From SIAJ01 sp036266155 (lineage in GTDB: Bacteria > Planctomycetota > Planctomycetia > Gemmatales > Gemmataceae), in contig DATANR010000448.1 in assembly GCA_036266155.1 (NCBI GenBank), forward strand, positions 1 through 10,923: a DNA stretch of 10,923 bases, given 5' to 3'. Below, one piece after another: positions 1 to 7,225 of the stretch. The notes under the pieces were generated by a model. It saw nothing but the letters and a program-made list of their open reading frames with translations, did no database searches and was not told the origin of the DNA. A program made the position numbers and the translations under genes. The stretch's first letter is position 1. Every line of letters begins with the position of its first letter.

Positions 1-123
1 GACGGCGACTACCAAACGGGCGAAAAAGCCCCGAAAAACTACAAAAAGAGCATGCGAATCGTCTTCGACGAGGAGCTTCCCAAATGGAACTACCGTGCCG
101 TGCCGTCGAAACAGGGAAGTTAA
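1..123 (+). CDS. C-terminal end of a probable DDE transposase (ISAzo13-like?), 5' truncated by window edge
   Basis: Reading frame 1 is open from the first base to a TAA at 121-123 and gives 40 residues with no start, so this is the tail of a gene that begins upstream. The tail is lysine-rich and ends with the motif LPKWNYRAVP shortly before the stop. From memory, transposases of the ISAzo13/Rhodopirellula DDE type end with a similar W-N-Y-x-x-x-P signature preceded by a TG-x-K stretch, and TGEK is present here near residue 6. That is a pattern match, not an alignment. The nearby ISKra4-type transposase makes a second mobile element plausible. It could also be the tail of an unrelated basic protein. 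Confidence 0.42.
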   Translation, partial: DGDYQTGEKAPKNYKKSMRIVFDEELPKWNYRAVPSKQGS

Positions 124-188
124 TAAGTTACATGTCCTCACGGACGCGCGGAACGGATCGGAACGCTAGCCTATCGGGGAGCTTGACT

Positions 189-722
189 ATGACTGAACGA
201 GCAAAGAACGATTGGCCGTATGTTCTCGGGCTTTCAGTGGTCGGGGTTATTATCGCTTGGTCGGGTGGCTGTTTCACCAAGAACTCTGCCAGCGAGGCCG
301 ACCAAAAGGCGGCACTCGAACGCCAAGCTATCGCACGCGTCTTCGCGGCCGACAAGAGCCTTCATCGGCAGTTGGAGCAATTGCCAGACAACGCCAAGAC
401 AAGCGAACTCGTGGGGGCAATTCGAAGGTACTGCGACAGCCTTGATCGGCTGGACATGACGAATTGTCCGGTCGAATTTCAAGTCGCCTACAAGCATCAC
501 ATCGCCGCTTGGCGAAAATTCGAAGGGGCGGTGCGGCAACTTCCCGATGGCTTCTTTTCCGGCGCCATTCAAGGGACTGTCAATCTCGTGACCAAGGGAG
601 AATGGGACGGTGGCGTTGGACGGATGCAAGCAGAAGTGCAAGCCTGCCAGGACAACCTGAAAGCATCTTGGCAGGACGTGGAGCGTATCGCCGCCCAACA
701 TGGCGTCGCGACGGCGAAATGA
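189..722 (+). CDS. Unknown small membrane-anchored or lipoprotein-like protein (177 aa)
   Basis: I do not recognise the family. The frame is open from 84, but ATG 189 is preferred: GGGGAG (176-181) lies 7 nt upstream, and translation from it puts a short charged N-terminus directly before one hydrophobic segment (about residues 10-24), a normal signal or anchor layout. The segment ends in SGGC, so Cys28 could be a poor lipobox cysteine; otherwise this is a single-pass anchor. The rest (about 30-177) is charged, probably mostly helical, soluble and outside the cytoplasm, with three further cysteines (82, 93, 153). No catalytic or binding motif was seen. The gene lies between a transposase remnant and an ISKra4-type transposase, so it may be cargo or an orphan in a rearranged region. 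The frame, RBS and N-terminus make a real gene likely; its function is unknown. Confidence 0.62.
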   Translation: MTERAKNDWPYVLGLSVVGVIIAWSGGCFTKNSASEADQKAALERQAIARVFAADKSLHRQLEQLPDNAKTSELVGAIRRYCDSLDRLDMTNCPVEFQVAYKHHIAAWRKFEGAVRQLPDGFFSGAIQGTVNLVTKGEWDGGVGRMQAEVQACQDNLKASWQDVERIAAQHGVATAK

Positions 723-1053
723 CATGACAGAGAGTCGAGAGTTCAACGGATTTCGTGAGGCGATCTTGTAAGACTCTGGGGATTTGCAAAATGAGATGAA
801 CTCGGGATTCGAACCACTTATCGTCGCATGCTGAATGGAGCGTCATATCGATCACAGCGGCCTCTTCACGAGCGGCCAAGCCCTCCTAAGTGGTCCGTTT
901 CACAAATAACGTCGTACTAACTTTGGCCTTCGGCTCGGGCATTTCCGGCCGTCGGAAAATGCGGTGCGACCCGTTGTAACCACTCCAGCATTTTTTGGCG
1001 AGTGAACTTCCACGCAAACGGCTTGGGGGGTGCAGCCAGATTCTCTTGGGGGA
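723..1053. other. Gene-free stretch downstream of the ISKra4-type transposase
   Basis: No convincing gene was found on either strand. A 15-codon frame (724-771) begins 1 nt after the preceding stop but has no ribosome binding site or recognisable product. Positions 804-817 resemble the complement of a tRNA T-loop but do not fold as a T-arm. An imperfect inverted repeat lies at 939-962. One end of the insertion sequence should fall in this stretch, but I could not find matching terminal inverted repeats here and upstream of the transposase start. Confidence 0.5.
939..962. repeat. Imperfect inverted repeat (hairpin) past the transposase stop
   Basis: GCATTTCCG (939-947) pairs with CGGAAAATGC (953-962) through nine base pairs and one bulged base, with a 5-nt loop. 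It lies about 90 nt beyond the transposase stop in the direction of its transcription. No T-run follows on the minus strand, so a standard intrinsic terminator is not supported. It may be a subterminal IS structure or an unrelated palindrome. Confidence 0.4.
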
Positions 1054-2402
1054 TCAGGCGGCGGCCCAGTACGCGTGCCACTGTGTGGAATTTCTGACAC
1101 ACACCAGACTGGCCATTGGTCGCACGTTCGCTTTGTTCCAGCGAGCCCCCCGGCTCTTCAGGCGTAGCCCCAGCGTCTTGGCCTGGCCTTCCACCACGCC
1201 GCTGCCGATGGCTTTGCCCTGGGCCAACATGGCGCGGTAGTTTAAGCGGTCGCTATGCTTGGCGAAATAATTGAGCAAGCGATCCGTTGCCTTCCGTCGC
1301 CGCTCACGCTCGGCCACATCGTCCACCGCCAACAGCTCGGCCACCCACGCGCACACCCCGGACCAGCCCTCTTGTAAGAGCCGGCCGCGCCCCTGCGCGA
1401 AGGCCGCTTGCGCCTCCGCGGTCGCTTCGCCAAAGATGCGCTGCGCGCACCCGCTGAGCCGTTCGCAGGCGTGGTAGATGTCCAAGGTCTGGGTGCATCC
1501 GGTCAACACCCGGTTGACCGACTTCCAGATCCAACCGGCGCCGTCGCCCAAAGCATGGACCGTGGCAAAGGCGCTCACGCCCAGACGTCGCAACGGTGTT
1601 CGCCACGTCCGGCGGAACACCTTCGACGCGGCAATCATGGCGAACGCCAGGACGATCGTCGCCCCCGGCAACAACCGGGTGTCCCATTCCTCTGGCGTCG
1701 CCGATTTCCCCGCCGGCCGTTTCGAAATTACCGCGATTTTCAGGTCTTTCCAGCCTTCCTCGCGCGTGTTCACTTTGCCAGCATCGGTCGCAAACTCAAC
1801 CTCGCCTTCGGCGTGCCGGAACGCTGCCGCCGTTGCTTCGTCCTTGGGCTGGAACCGAGCCATCGCCTGGCCGTGCCCCTCCACCAGCGTGCGGATGGTC
1901 TCGGACGCGATCTTCACCCCGAGCATCTCGTCGAGGTGCTCGCTGGCCTTGGCGAACGACACGTCGGCGGCCAATCGACAACAATGCTTGTGCACCGTCT
2001 TGCTGAACCGGCCGTCCAAACCCAGCACGTCATCGGCGGCATAGGACCCGGCCTCGCCGCATCGACATTGCCAGTAGCGCCGCGTCAGAGCGAGGACGCC
2101 GACGGCGCTGACGAACTGCCGGGCCTTGGGGCCGCGGTTTTCCTTGGCCTTGCCGCAGGAACAGACACGGATCGGTGCCCCTTTTTTTCGGCGGCGGCGA
2201 TCCGCCGATCGATGGCGTCGACCAGCAACCGCTGCTGCAGTTCGCGGCCGCCGTTGACAACGGCCGTCTCGCAGGCGTCGAGCACCGTCCCATCGGGAGC
2301 GGCCAGAGCCAGTTGTTCGAGTTCCTCTTGCAGCGCCAGCGTGCGGCGAAGCAAGTCGGCCTGGGCCTCGGTGCATTCAAACGTATAGGTGGCGCGGGTC
2401 AT
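1054..2402 (-). CDS. ISKra4-type DDE transposase, two frames joined at a candidate -1 frameshift site
   Basis: Transposase for cut-and-paste or copy-out movement of its own insertion sequence. Translation starts at the minus-strand ATG at 2402-2400, with AAGGA (2413-2409) 6 nt upstream. This frame gives a helical N-terminal domain and, read alone, ends at 2085 after 105 residues. The family body continues in the -1 frame. Slipping at AAG (2183-2181) yields one 449-residue protein, a normal size for the family. In that fusion, CxC pairs near 81/83 and 113/115 look like a zinc ribbon. The likely DDE residues are Asp207 (ATDAGKVNT), Asp287 (LGDGAGWIW, followed by LDIYHACERL) and Glu405 (GSGVVEG), all family hallmarks. 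The protein ends normally in QWHAYWAAA. Before the slip point the second frame is only arginine-rich low complexity, so the true N-terminus is in the first frame. A sequencing error or decayed copy is the alternative to programmed frameshifting. Confidence 0.85.
1054..2402 (-). mobile_element. ISKra4-family insertion sequence (minimum extent; ends not located)
   Basis: The element is inferred from its transposase. The bounds given are only those of the coding region. Its true ends should lie in 723-1053 and 2403-2581. I compared these flanks by eye and saw no convincing terminal inverted repeats. The only matching short direct repeat (ACCCGTTG at 969-976 and 2517-2524) is not bordered by inverted repeats. 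The element is divergent from the cytochrome/WD40 gene and close to its upstream region, so it could have altered that gene's expression. Confidence 0.7.
2181..2187 (-). promoter_or_regulatory. Candidate -1 ribosomal frameshift heptamer A AAA AAG
   Basis: On the minus strand a run of seven A (2188-2182) is followed by four G. In the starting frame the codons read GAA AAA AAG GGG, so 2187-2181 is the heptamer A AAA AAG in the phase used by many IS elements and by dnaX. A -1 slip continues as GGG GCA CCG into the transposase body. Downstream stems visible by eye are weak: GGGGC (2181-2177) with GCCCC (2132-2128), and TTCCT (2161-2157) with AGGAA (2144-2140). No strong upstream Shine-Dalgarno stimulator was seen. 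A homopolymer run is also a common site of sequencing error. Confidence 0.55.
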
Positions 2403-2503
2403 CCGACATCCTTGTCAGCGGGGCGAACCACCCTTGCCTATCTACCCTAAACCCCGACATCACCACCAGAGGAATTGGCTACACCCCAGTTCCGGCATTC
2501 CCG

Positions 2504-2532
2504 TTGAGGCTATACAACCCGTTGCGTACACT
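2504..2532 (+). promoter_or_regulatory. Possible sigma-70-like promoter of the cytochrome/WD40 gene
   Basis: TTGAGG (2504-2509) and TACACT (2527-2532) each match the -35 and -10 consensus at 4 of 6 positions, with an exact 17-bp spacer, 49 nt before the ATG at 2582. It is the best promoter-like pair I saw in the 179-bp divergent gap. Planctomycete promoters are poorly characterised, and a match of this quality can arise by chance. Confidence 0.3.
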
Positions 2533-2581
2533 ACCATTATCCCGCCAGTACCCGCCCTCCCATGTGAGGCCACGTCCGCCA

Positions 2582-4048
2582 ATGACCCGCTATCGACTGT
2601 GCATCTTTTGCGCGATTCTTTCGGCCATCGTCGCCGTGCTGGTGCTTGGCACCTCGTCCGCGAACGCGCAGGCCAAGCCCGTCAGCTTCATCAACGAAGT
2701 GGCGCCGATCCTGAAGGAAAACTGCTTCGCTTGCCACGACAGCAAGAAGCGGTCGGGCAAGTACGACATGACGACGTTCGAGAAATTCATGGCGGGTGGA
2801 GCGGGTGGCGAAGGCGTCACGCCCGGCAAGCATGCCGAGAGTGAGTTGTTCGGGCTGATCACGTCGGAGAAAGAGAGGCGCATGCCGCCCCGCAAGGACA
2901 ATCTGTCGCCGGTGCCCAAGGCTCAGATTGCGGTGATTCAGACGTGGATCGATCAAGGCGCGAAGCTCGACGCAGGCATCGATCCGAAAGCCGACCTCGT
3001 CAAAGAACTGCGCGTCCGCTGGAAGTCGCCGCCGCCGCCGGCCAAGTATCCGTATCCGACCATCATCAATGCGTTGACCTTCACACCCGACGGCAAACAA
3101 CTCGTCATCGGCGGGCACCACGAGTTGACCGTATGGGAAGCCGCCACGGGCAAGCTGCTCAAGCGCATCTACACGCGGGCCGAACGTGCCTACGCGATGG
3201 CCTATCTGCCGGATGGCAAGCTCGTCGTAGCCGGTGGCCGGCCGGGCCAGGAGGGCGACGTCCGGCTCTTCGATCCCTCGGCGACCGGCAAGACGGAAGG
3301 CGACCTCCAGATCCTCGATGGCGTGAACGATCCGAAGGTGATGGTGAAGCAACTGCTCGACTCGGACGATTCGGTGCTCTGTCTGGCGGTGTCGCCGGAC
3401 GGCAAGCGCATCGGCAGCGGCGGCTGCGACCGCACCGTGCGCGTTTGGGAATATCCGTCGGGCAAGCTCGAGCAATCGATCGAAAACCATGCCGACTGGG
3501 TGCTCGGAATCGCCTTTGCTCCGGATGGCAAGCACCTGCTCACATGTAGCCGTGACAAGACGGCCAAGGTGTGGGACCTCGCGGCCAAGGAGTCGGTGCT
3601 CACCTTCCCGGAACATCAGAACCCAGTGTTCGGCGTCGGCGTCAAGGCCGACAGTAAGGCCGGTTTCTCGGTGGGGACCGACAAGCAACTCCGCATGTGG
3701 GCCGCGACCGGCGAAGGCAAGCAGATCAAGGTGCTCGGCGGCCACGGCGACGACATCTTGAAGCTCGTCCAACATCCGAAGGACCCGGTCATGGTGACCG
3801 CGTCGGCCGACAAGACAGTCAAGGTGTGGAACCCGGAGACCGGGGCCAACACGAAAACGCTGAGCGGCCTGACCGATCACGTATTCGCCGCGGCGATCAG
3901 CCCGGATGCGAAGCAAGTGGCGGCCGGCGGCTACGACGGCGAAGTCCGCGTCTGGAACATCGCCGACGGGGCCGTCGTGAAGGCGTTCAACGCGTCGCCC
4001 GGCTACGTGCCGCCGACGCCGCCGATGCCGGAACCGAAGAAGAAGTGA
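2582..4048 (+). CDS. Exported cytochrome-c-like (PSCyt1-type) / WD40 propeller fusion protein
   Basis: A 488-residue exported protein. The frame is open further upstream, but ATG 2582 gives a classic Sec signal: a basic start, a hydrophobic stretch at about residues 6-24, then ANAQA with likely cleavage after Ala31. A GAGG about 11 nt upstream is only a weak RBS. The mature protein begins with a planctomycete cytochrome-c-type domain: FINEVAPIL, a CFACH heme motif at 48-52, and Met101 in RMPP as the likely distal ligand. From about 160 to 465 there are seven WD-type repeats, visible as the blade ends VWEAA, VRLFD, VRVWEY, AKVWDL, LRMWAA, VKVWNP and VRVWNI, enough for a closed seven-bladed propeller. 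The tail is proline/lysine-rich. The family combines redox-like heads with propellers that probably bind partners; no substrate can be read from sequence. It precedes the PSCyt1-PSCyt2-PSD1 gene on the same strand and is separated from it by a large palindrome. Confidence 0.9.
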   Translation: MTRYRLCIFCAILSAIVAVLVLGTSSANAQAKPVSFINEVAPILKENCFACHDSKKRSGKYDMTTFEKFMAGGAGGEGVTPGKHAESELFGLITSEKERRMPPRKDNLSPVPKAQIAVIQTWIDQGAKLDAGIDPKADLVKELRVRWKSPPPPAKYPYPTIINALTFTPDGKQLVIGGHHELTVWEAATGKLLKRIYTRAERAYAMAYLPDGKLVVAGGRPGQEGDVRLFDPSATGKTEGDLQILDGVNDPKVMVKQLLDSDDSVLCLAVSPDGKRIGSGGCDRTVRVWEYPSGKLEQSIENHADWVLGIAFAPDGKHLLTCSRDKTAKVWDLAAKESVLTFPEHQNPVFGVGVKADSKAGFSVGTDKQLRMWAATGEGKQIKVLGGHGDDILKLVQHPKDPVMVTASADKTVKVWNPETGANTKTLSGLTDHVFAAAISPDAKQVAAGGYDGEVRVWNIADGAVVKAFNASPGYVPPTPPMPEPKKK

Positions 4049-4062
4049 CTCCTGAAGACCTT

Positions 4063-4143
4063 TAACCACGGATCACACGGATGGGCACGGATAAAACGAA
4101 TCAATTCTGTAATATCCGTGCCCATCCGTGTGATCCGTGGTTA
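4063..4143. repeat. Perfect 31-bp inverted repeat with 19-nt loop, built from ACGGAT motifs
   Basis: Arm 4063-4093 is the exact reverse complement of arm 4113-4143; the loop is 4094-4112. Within the left arm ACGGAT recurs at 4068-4073, 4077-4082 and 4087-4092, at spacings of 9 and 10 nt, and the right arm mirrors it. It fills most of the gap between two co-directional genes, starting 14 nt after one stop and ending 42 nt before the next start. RNA from either strand would fold into a very stable hairpin. No U-tract follows, so it is not a textbook intrinsic terminator, though it could attenuate read-through or protect the upstream mRNA 3' end. From memory, similar CCACGGAT-type repeats are dispersed in many environmental genomes; I cannot verify that here. 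Confidence 0.93.
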
Positions 4144-4159
4144 GTTCTTAAGACGTGAC

Positions 4160-4176
4160 GGGCCGGTGGCCGGTCC
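4160..4176 (+). other. Small leader hairpin before the PSCyt1-PSCyt2-PSD1 gene
   Basis: GGGCCGG (4160-4166) can pair with CCGGTCC (4170-4176) across a 3-nt loop; in RNA one of the seven pairs is a G-U wobble. It ends 9 nt before the ATG at 4186, where a Shine-Dalgarno would normally lie, and no good SD is visible there. It may limit initiation or be incidental. Confidence 0.3.
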
Positions 4177-4185
4177 GCTAATCGT

Positions 4186-7100
4186 ATGACACGCTTTCTC
4201 CTCTCCGCGATTGTGGGAGCCGTCGTTACTTCGACGACGACCGCGGCGCCCGTGGACTTCACGCGCGACGTTCGGCCGATCCTGTCGCAACACTGCTTCA
4301 AATGTCACGGCCCCGACGACAATGCGCGCAAGGCGGGATTTCGGCTCGATCAGCGTGCTTCGGCGCTCACGCAGGGACCGTCGGGCGAGTTCATCATTGT
4401 TCCCGGCAAGCCGGGCGCGAGCGAATTGGTTCGGCGCGTTCACTCGGACGACGAAACTGATGTGATGCCGCCGCCGGCCACGAAGAAGCCGCTGACGGAT
4501 GCGAAAAAGGCAATCTTGAAGCAGTGGGTCGCGGAAGGAGCCGAGTACGCGGATCACTGGTCGCTCGTCGCACCGAACCAAGCGGCGCTACCGAAGATCA
4601 GGCAAACCGATTGGCCGAAGAATGCGATTGACCACTTCGTCTTGGCGAAGTTGGAAGCCACGAGTTTGAAGCCGTCGTCAGCCGCGGACAGGTACACGCT
4701 CGTTCGCCGCGTCTATCTCGATTTGATTGGGTTACCGCCGACACCCGCGGAGGCTGACACGTTCGTCAACGACAAATCAGCGAACGCTTATGAGTCGCTG
4801 GTCGATCGCCTGTTGAAGTCGCCGAGCTACGGCGAACGCTGGGCGCGGCGCTGGCTCGATTTGGCGCGCTACGCGGATACGAACGGCTACGAGAAAGATC
4901 GCCAGCGGATCATGTGGCCGTACCGCGACTGGGTGATCGAGGCCCTCAACCAAGATTTGCCGTTCGATCAATTCACAATTCAGCAACTCGCTGGCGACCT
5001 GTTGCCGGGGGCCACACTTGACCAGAAGATCGCGACCGGCTTCCATCGCAACACGATGTTGAACGAGGAGGGTGGGGCCGACCCGCTCGAGTTCCGCTGG
5101 CATGCAGTCAACGATCGCGTGGCGACGACCGGCACCGTCTGGCTCGGTCTGACGCTCAATTGTTGCCAGTGCCACAACCACAAGTTCGACCCGATCACGC
5201 AGAAGGAGTATTACCAGTTCGCGGCCTTCCTCAATAATTGCGATGAGCCGACCATCGACGTGCCGACGGCGGAGATTGCCAATCGCCGCGCGGAACTAGC
5301 GAAGCAGATCGAGGTACGCGAAGCCGGTCTGGCAAAATTGTTCCCGCCCGATCCGCTGGCTCAGGCCGGCGATCCGCGGTCGCTCGACGAACAACGCACG
5401 GCATACCTGGAAGCCCGCTTCAACGCGTGGTTGGCGATCGAGCGCGCAAAGGCGACGAATTGGACGGTCCGCAAGCCGACATCCGCGAAAGGCAGCATTC
5501 CCACGCTAACCGTCGAGCCCGATGGCAGCGTCTTCGTCAGCGGTGACAAGAGCAAGCACGACGTCTATGATCTCGCGTTCACCACTGACTTGAGAAACAT
5601 CACGGCCCTGCGCATCGAGGCATTGCCGGACGATCGGTTGCCGAATCGCGGGCCTGGCCGCGTCAACTACGAGGGGCCGTTCGGCGATTTCTTTCTGTGT
5701 GAAGTGACGCTCAAGAACGACGGCAAGCCGCAACGACTCGGCATGATCTCGGCTGACTACTTCGACGGCAACAGCAATCCCGCGAACGCGGCCGACGGCG
5801 ACCCGCTGACTGGCTGGTCGATCAACGGCGGTCAGGGCAAGCCGCACGCGATCGTGTTCAACTTCGCCGAGCCGATCGCGACGCCGGGCCAGCTCGAACT
5901 GTCGATGCTCTTCGAGAAGTACTATGCGGCTGGGCTCGGCAAGTTCCGCGTCTCGGTGACGACGGATAACAAGAAGGCCGAGGCACGCGGCCTGCCAGCG
6001 GAGATCGAGACGTTAGTGCTCGGCGACGCGGCGCAGCTTGACGTTTCGCAGCGGCAAGTGCTTATGAAGCACTTCCTCTCGGTGGCACCCGAGTTGAAAG
6101 GCGCGCGCGACGAGATCAAGAAGTTGCGCGACAGTGAGCCGCGCTATCCCACGGCACTCGTTATGGTCGAACGGCCTGCGAGCGATCCGCGGCCGACGTT
6201 TATTCACAAGCGCGGCGAATTCACACAGCCGACCGAAAAAGTGAAGCCGGGCGTGCCCGCGTCGTTGCCACCATTGCCTGCGGCGGCCGCGGATCGACTT
6301 GTGTTTGCCCGCTGGCTGGTCTCGGGCAGCAATCCGCTCACTGCCCGAGTCACCGTCAATCGAGCCTGGGCCGCGTTCTTCGGTCGCGGCATCGTGCGGA
6401 CGACCGAGGACTTTGGCTATCAAGGCGAGCCGCCGACCCATCCGGAATTGCTCGACTGGCTCGCGGTCGAGTTCGTCAAGAACGGCTGGTCGATGAAGAA
6501 GCTGCACAAGCTGATCGTCATGTCGGCGACCTATCAGCAAGCCTCGAAAGTGACGCCTGACCTTTTGGAGAAAGACCCGCGGAACGAACTGCTTTCGCGC
6601 GGCCCACGGTTCCGGCTCGAGGCCGAAGAGGTGCGCGACAGCGTCTTGAAGGCGAGTGGCTTACTTTCATCGAAGATCGGCGGGCCGAGCGTGTTTCCTC
6701 CGCAACCGGCCTCCGTGACGGCAGAGGGTGCCTACGGTTCGCTCAAATGGGAGCCGAGCCCCGGCGAGGATCGCTATCGACGCGGCCTGTACACGTTCAC
6801 AAAGCGGACGGCCCCCTTCGCCATGACGACGACCTTTGATGGCCCGAGTGGCGAGGCCTGCGTCGCACGCCGCGAGTTATCGAATACGCCGATGCAAGCT
6901 CTGACTTTGCTTAACGACGCGGTGTTTGTGGAAGCGGCCCAGACACTCGGCCGCCAGATGGCGGCGGCCCCTGGAGCAACGGACGTCAAGGCACGTGAGC
7001 TGTTCCGCCGCTGCCTGATCCGGCTTGCGACGGACGATGAGCTAAAGCCGATAGTCGCCTTCTTCGAGGCGCAGCGCAAGCGCTTCGCCGACAAGGCGGC

Positions 7101-7218
7101 CGAGTTGGCGGAACTGTCCGGCGGAAGCGATGTGGTGCAGCCGTTGATTGACCGGGCGGCCTGGACGGCGGTGGCCCGGGCGATTTTGAATCTGGATGAG
7201 ATGGTGACGAAGGAGTGA
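4186..7218 (+). CDS. PSCyt1-PSCyt2(DUF1549)-PSD1(DUF1553) secreted protein
   Basis: A 1010-residue planctomycete-type exported protein. The ATG at 4186 follows no clear Shine-Dalgarno, but it begins a short Sec signal (hydrophobic to about residue 14, cleavage near TTTAA-P at 21). Domain order: PSCyt1 cytochrome-like head with CFKCH at 37-41 and Met94 in VMPPP as the likely axial ligand; PSCyt2/DUF1549 at about 145-350 with GERWARRWLDLARYADTNG, NEEGG and a second CxxCH, CCQCH at 326-330, followed by NHKFDPI; a beta-rich middle part at about 440-610 with GPGR and DGDPLTGW motifs; and PSD1/DUF1553 at about 704-960 with NPLTARVTVNRAWAAFFGRG, EVRDSVL and NTPMQALTLLND. Order and length are normal for the family. 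The function is not established; the CxxCH motifs suggest heme and electron transfer. The gene is almost fused to the following DUF1501 gene, its usual partner, so the two probably form one transcription unit. Confidence 0.95.
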   Translation: MTRFLLSAIVGAVVTSTTTAAPVDFTRDVRPILSQHCFKCHGPDDNARKAGFRLDQRASALTQGPSGEFIIVPGKPGASELVRRVHSDDETDVMPPPATKKPLTDAKKAILKQWVAEGAEYADHWSLVAPNQAALPKIRQTDWPKNAIDHFVLAKLEATSLKPSSAADRYTLVRRVYLDLIGLPPTPAEADTFVNDKSANAYESLVDRLLKSPSYGERWARRWLDLARYADTNGYEKDRQRIMWPYRDWVIEALNQDLPFDQFTIQQLAGDLLPGATLDQKIATGFHRNTMLNEEGGADPLEFRWHAVNDRVATTGTVWLGLTLNCCQCHNHKFDPITQKEYYQFAAFLNNCDEPTIDVPTAEIANRRAELAKQIEVREAGLAKLFPPDPLAQAGDPRSLDEQRTAYLEARFNAWLAIERAKATNWTVRKPTSAKGSIPTLTVEPDGSVFVSGDKSKHDVYDLAFTTDLRNITALRIEALPDDRLPNRGPGRVNYEGPFGDFFLCEVTLKNDGKPQRLGMISADYFDGNSNPANAADGDPLTGWSINGGQGKPHAIVFNFAEPIATPGQLELSMLFEKYYAAGLGKFRVSVTTDNKKAEARGLPAEIETLVLGDAAQLDVSQRQVLMKHFLSVAPELKGARDEIKKLRDSEPRYPTALVMVERPASDPRPTFIHKRGEFTQPTEKVKPGVPASLPPLPAAAADRLVFARWLVSGSNPLTARVTVNRAWAAFFGRGIVRTTEDFGYQGEPPTHPELLDWLAVEFVKNGWSMKKLHKLIVMSATYQQASKVTPDLLEKDPRNELLSRGPRFRLEAEEVRDSVLKASGLLSSKIGGPSVFPPQPASVTAEGAYGSLKWEPSPGEDRYRRGLYTFTKRTAPFAMTTTFDGPSGEACVARRELSNTPMQALTLLNDAVFVEAAQTLGRQMAAAPGATDVKARELFRRCLIRLATDDELKPIVAFFEAQRKRFADKAAELAELSGGSDVVQPLIDRAAWTAVARAILNLDEMVTKE

Positions 7219-7225
7219 CATCGTG
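7211..7225 (+). promoter_or_regulatory. RBS and GTG start of the DUF1501 gene, overlapping the previous gene's end
   Basis: AGGAG (7211-7215) lies inside the last codons of the upstream gene, whose TGA is at 7216-7218. The GTG start is at 7223-7225, 7 nt from the SD and 4 nt after the stop. The nearby ATG at 7230 is in another frame. The spacing fixes GTG as the start and suggests translational coupling. Confidence 0.8.

Noticed and set aside
84..188. N-terminal extension of the 177-residue protein to ATG 84
   Set aside because: It overlaps the end of the upstream partial gene, lacks an RBS, and would place 35 extra non-hydrophobic residues before the membrane segment; ATG 189 has a good SD.
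804..817. tRNA T-arm-like sequence on the minus strand (complement of GGGATTCGAACCAC)
   Set aside because: Only two pairs form around the TTCGAAT loop, and no acceptor, anticodon or D-arm is present. It could be a tRNA fragment from an attachment site, but nothing else supports that.
917..1102. 61-codon minus-strand frame past the transposase stop, as a C-terminal extension
   Set aside because: The transposase already ends in the normal family C-terminus (QWHAYWAAA), and the small frame has no RBS or recognisable domain.
1408..2388. 326-codon plus-strand frame opposite the transposase
   Set aside because: No domain or RBS is seen, and the minus strand carries unmistakable transposase motifs.
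969..2524. ACCCGTTG at 969-976 and 2517-2524 as target-site duplication of the ISKra4-type element
   Set aside because: An 8-bp match between two flanks of this size is not unlikely by chance, and the sequences just inside the repeats are not inverted repeats of each other.
2537..4069. 510-codon minus-strand frame opposite the cytochrome/WD40 gene
   Set aside because: An Arg/His-rich shadow frame in GC-rich coding DNA with no recognisable domains; the plus strand has a signal peptide, CxxCH and seven WD repeats.
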